From the NCBI GenBank assembly GCA_934085975.1, contig CAKOHT010000006.1, positions 7,091-71,090 of the forward strand: DNA of 64,000 nt. Reading direction: 5' to 3'. Under the pieces are notes generated by a model that saw only the letters and a program-made list of their open reading frames with translations, did no database searches and was not told where the DNA came from. Each line of letters begins with the position of its first letter. Position 1 is the first letter of the stretch. Shown here piece by piece: positions 61,809-64,000 of the stretch. The translations under genes were made by a program, and so were the position numbers. The stretch comes from an uncultured Cetobacterium sp. (GTDB lineage Bacteria > Fusobacteriota > Fusobacteriia > Fusobacteriales > Fusobacteriaceae).

Positions 61809-61819
61809 TTATTTTAAAA

Positions 61820-62173
61820 TTATTTTTTAAATTTATCCCCAAAATTGGGTTTTTGAGCATTTTTCATTTTTTTCTCTTCCGCTTGTTCTCTATGGTAATT
61901 TGACCAGTTTGGATTATTTTTCATATTAGTTTTCATCTGTTTCATATAATTATAAGTTGCTTTGGTATTCTTATATTTTGTTATAAAATTATTTTTTATA
62001 TCAACAAAAGTTTGAGTAAAACCTTGAAAAAAACCAATGAATTTTTGAGCTATTCTCCTGTACCAAGTAAATTTATATACCTCTTTACAATTTGGACATC
62101 TGTACTTTGCAACTTTATCCATTATTTTCATTTTTTCTTTACAGTGTGGGCAAGTGATAACAATTTTTTTCAT
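61820..62173 (-). CDS. Small zinc-ribbon protein
   Basis: A 117-residue protein with an N-terminal zinc ribbon (CPHCKEKM at about residue 8 and CPNCKEVY at about 27, two CxxC pairs), then a basic Lys/Asn-rich tail without clear fold. Such MJ0042-type ribbons occur in small regulatory or adaptor proteins. Function unknown. It is read with aroE, whose stop lies 22 bases upstream. Confidence 0.75.
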   Translation of the reverse strand: MKKIVITCPHCKEKMKIMDKVAKYRCPNCKEVYKFTWYRRIAQKFIGFFQGFTQTFVDIKNNFITKYKNTKATYNYMKQMKTNMKNNPNWSNYHREQAEEKKMKNAQKPNFGDKFKK

Positions 62174-62195
62174 ACTTAAAAAGCCTCCGATATTA

Positions 62196-62996
62196 TTAAT
62201 AAATTACATTAATGAGTTCATTATATATTTGTTCATAATTAAATTCTTTTTCATTCCAAATTTCTTGCGATTTAACTCCCTGAGAAACTAGCATATATAG
62301 ACCATTTTCAAAATGTTTACCAGATTTTTTGGCATACTTTAAAAATAGGGTCTCTTTAGGATTATATATCAAATCCAGAGCAAAATCAAAGTTTTGTATT
62401 ATATTTTCTTCAATAGGGGAGATATTGCTATTTGGAGCAGTTCCAACAGGCGTGGCATTAATGATTAAATAACCCGAAGTTTTTTCAAGTTCGTCATACG
62501 AAAGAAAAAATACATTTTTCAATTTTTTTTTGGCATCATGGATATTTCTAGAGACAACATAAACAATGGCATTATAGTCTAAAAGCGCTTTAATACAGGC
62601 TTTAGATGCGCCACCTGTACCTAGGACTACTACTTTTTTATTTTTTAAAATTAATCCCATTTTTTCGAATGTTTTTACAATTCCAAAATAGTCGGTATTG
62701 TAAGCAGTAAGTTTTCCATTTTTTAATTTTATACAATTGGTAGCTCCAATCGCTTGTACTTCAGGCGATAAGATATCTATAAACTCTAAAATAGATGTTT
62801 TATAGGGAGTTGTAACATTAATCCCAGAAATATTTTTTTGCTTTAAACTTTGTAAGAAATCTTTGAGTAATTTTTCTTCTTTTAAGTCGTAGATTTCGTA
62901 TTCACCTTCTATGTTATATAGTTCAAAAATTTTATTATGTAGGGTAGGAGAGAATGTATAGGAAATATTTTTACCCAATAAACCAAATTTTTTCAT
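62196..62996 (-). CDS. aroE: Shikimate dehydrogenase
   Basis: NADPH-dependent enzyme of the shikimate pathway, 266 residues. Substrate domain FGLLGKNISYTFSPTLHNKIF and INVTTPYKTSIL (catalytic Lys), ATNCIKLKNGKLTAYNTDYFG, and the nucleotide loop VVLGTGGASKACIKALLDY. VSRNIHDAKKK follows, with NATPVGTAPN and a C-terminal GLYMLVSQGVKSQEIW. Starts with ATG after a TGAGGTG site. Confidence 0.95.
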   Translation of the reverse strand: MKKFGLLGKNISYTFSPTLHNKIFELYNIEGEYEIYDLKEEKLLKDFLQSLKQKNISGINVTTPYKTSILEFIDILSPEVQAIGATNCIKLKNGKLTAYNTDYFGIVKTFEKMGLILKNKKVVVLGTGGASKACIKALLDYNAIVYVVSRNIHDAKKKLKNVFFLSYDELEKTSGYLIINATPVGTAPNSNISPIEENIIQNFDFALDLIYNPKETLFLKYAKKSGKHFENGLYMLVSQGVKSQEIWNEKEFNYEQIYNELINVIY

Positions 62997-63090
62997 AAAA
63001 TCACCTCATGTATCAATTATAGTATTATTTTTTCCAATAAACAATGATATTATAGTATTAAATGTATTCATAAAGGAAGTGGAGGAAGTT

Positions 63091-63750
63091 ATGTTAGATT
63101 TTAAAGAGCTAGTTAAATTTAAGTTTTTCTATGGAATAGGTGAAAAAGAGTTAGAAAAAATGTTTCAAAAGTTGAAGTATGAGTTAAAAGAATTTAAAAA
63201 AAACGATATAGTATTTTTTAGAGATGAAAAAATAGATGGTTTAATTACAGTTATCAAGGGATTATTGAGTGCAGAAATGTTAAAAGATAATGGAGATGTA
63301 CATAAAATTGAAAATTTATCAGAAGGCGATATAATAGGTTCAGCTTTTATATTTGGAGAGAATAACAATTTGCCAGTGGATTTAATAGCTTTAGAAGATG
63401 GACAATTTTTGCATATCGATAAAAAAAATTTATTGTATGCTTTTAATAGCAATGAAAAATTTTTGGTAAATTTTCTTAATGAGATTTCAGATAAAACACA
63501 ATTTTTATCAAATAAAGTTTGGAAGAGTTTCAATAATAAGACAATAAAAGAAAAGGTAGCAGATTATATATTCGAAAATATAAGAGATGATAAGGTTGTC
63601 TTTAAACATTCTATTAGCGAATTAGCTGAAATATTTGGTGTAAGTAGACCCTCTCTTTCTAGAGTTATTGGGGAGTTGGTTAAAAATAAAGTTTTGAAAA
63701 GAGATGGAAGGAACAAATTTGTTGTAAATATGAATAAAAAAATTAAATAA
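63091..63750 (+). CDS. Crp/Fnr family transcriptional regulator
   Basis: A 219-residue regulator. The N-terminal cyclic-nucleotide-binding-type sensor domain (about 1-115; FFYGIGEKELEKMF and LSEGDIIGSAFIFGE) joins a long dimer helix and a C-terminal winged helix with SISELAEIFGVSRPSLSRVIGELV. There are no cysteines, so it is not an Fe-S Fnr. AGTGGAGGAAG precedes the ATG at 63091; an upstream GTG start is rejected. The effector is unknown. Single gene just before the rRNA operon. Confidence 0.88.
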   Translation: MLDFKELVKFKFFYGIGEKELEKMFQKLKYELKEFKKNDIVFFRDEKIDGLITVIKGLLSAEMLKDNGDVHKIENLSEGDIIGSAFIFGENNNLPVDLIALEDGQFLHIDKKNLLYAFNSNEKFLVNFLNEISDKTQFLSNKVWKSFNNKTIKEKVADYIFENIRDDKVVFKHSISELAEIFGVSRPSLSRVIGELVKNKVLKRDGRNKFVVNMNKKIK

Positions 63751-63766
63751 AAAATAAAAAAAAGTA

Positions 63767-63795
63767 TTGACAGAGTCTAAATGTTGTGGTATTAT
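63767..63795 (+). promoter_or_regulatory. rRNA operon promoter
   Basis: TTGACA (63767-63772), 17-base spacer, TATTAT (63790-63795) with TG upstream of the -10 (TGTGGTATTAT). Start site predicted near 63802, about 150 bases before 16S. The leader contains a small TGCCA/TGGCA hairpin and an AAAGTC/GACTTT hairpin just ahead of the 16S start, possible processing or antitermination signals. Confidence 0.85.
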
Positions 63796-63950
63796 ACTTC
63801 TTGTAGCGGGAATTACCTGCGATTGGAAATTGTTGAAGGACATTAGCAACCGAATAGAGAAAATAGTCAGAAGTTATAAAAATAACAGATGCCAGAAATG
63901 GCAAACCAATAAATGGTGTAAACGTAAAGTCTTTGGACTTTAAATATATT

Positions 63951-64000
<50 letters not shown>

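Overview
The window comes from an AT-rich diderm anaerobe that is best explained as a member of the Fusobacteriota (Fusobacteriaceae; a Cetobacterium-, Fusobacterium- or Ilyobacter-like genome). The grounds are very low GC, an outer-membrane gene set (TonB/ExbBD, a secretin, heptose kinase HldA), a Na+-pumping oxaloacetate decarboxylase coupled to citrate lyase, a short YidC without the proteobacterial periplasmic domain, and strong-SD, TTG/GTG-tolerant genes. The species cannot be fixed from the sequence alone.

Layout. 1-1880: 5' two-thirds of mfd. 2009-9512: citrate fermentation operon read leftward (oadA-oadG-biotin carrier-oadB-citD-citE-citF-citS) with a promoter carrying repeated operator-like sites. 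9604-14651: GntR regulator, bioA, rpoN (sigma-54) and exbB-exbD-tonB. 14741-19076: Met-rich secreted protein, a FecCD-type metal/tetrapyrrole ABC importer and a LysM-M23 envelope hydrolase. 19210-22998: corrinoid-type importer plus cobaltochelatase cbiK behind a cobalamin riboswitch with a visible attenuator. 23170-24879: a lone rightward ABC exporter. 24911-31025: a cystine/cysteine catabolic operon (transporter, disulfide reductase, cysteine desulfidase) with a sigma-54 promoter, three enhancer-like palindromes and its own enhancer-binding regulator. 31194-34426: alr, ptsI, ptsH.

34652-37394 is the most interesting part. A plasmid-type replication initiator (two winged helices) faces six direct iterons placed in front of rpmH-rnpA-yidD-yidC-jag-mnmE-mnmG. 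That conserved block normally sits beside dnaA-dnaN at bacterial chromosome origins, but no dnaA or dnaN is present here. Gene orientation switches at exactly this point: nearly all genes to the left read leftward and nearly all to the right read rightward. The iterons are spaced by whole helical turns. I infer a chromosomal origin run, or at least accompanied, by a RepA/iteron module.

42834-51795: a PHP phosphatase, then a tightly overlapping type II secretion/type IV pilus-like operon (five pilin-like proteins, ATPase, platform protein with a frameshift, prepilin peptidase, L/M-like proteins, and a secretin carrying an inserted carboxypeptidase-regulatory-like domain). 51797-53269: hldA and ispF. 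53321-53650: four tRNAs (Val, Asp, Phe, Cys). 53739-63750: SLH mini-protein, pgi, a beta-sandwich repeat protein, yueI-like gene, murA, rlmB, leuS, zinc-ribbon protein, aroE and a Crp/Fnr regulator. 63767-64000: a strong rRNA promoter, the leader and the first 50 bases of a 16S rRNA. No insertion sequence, prophage or CRISPR array was seen.
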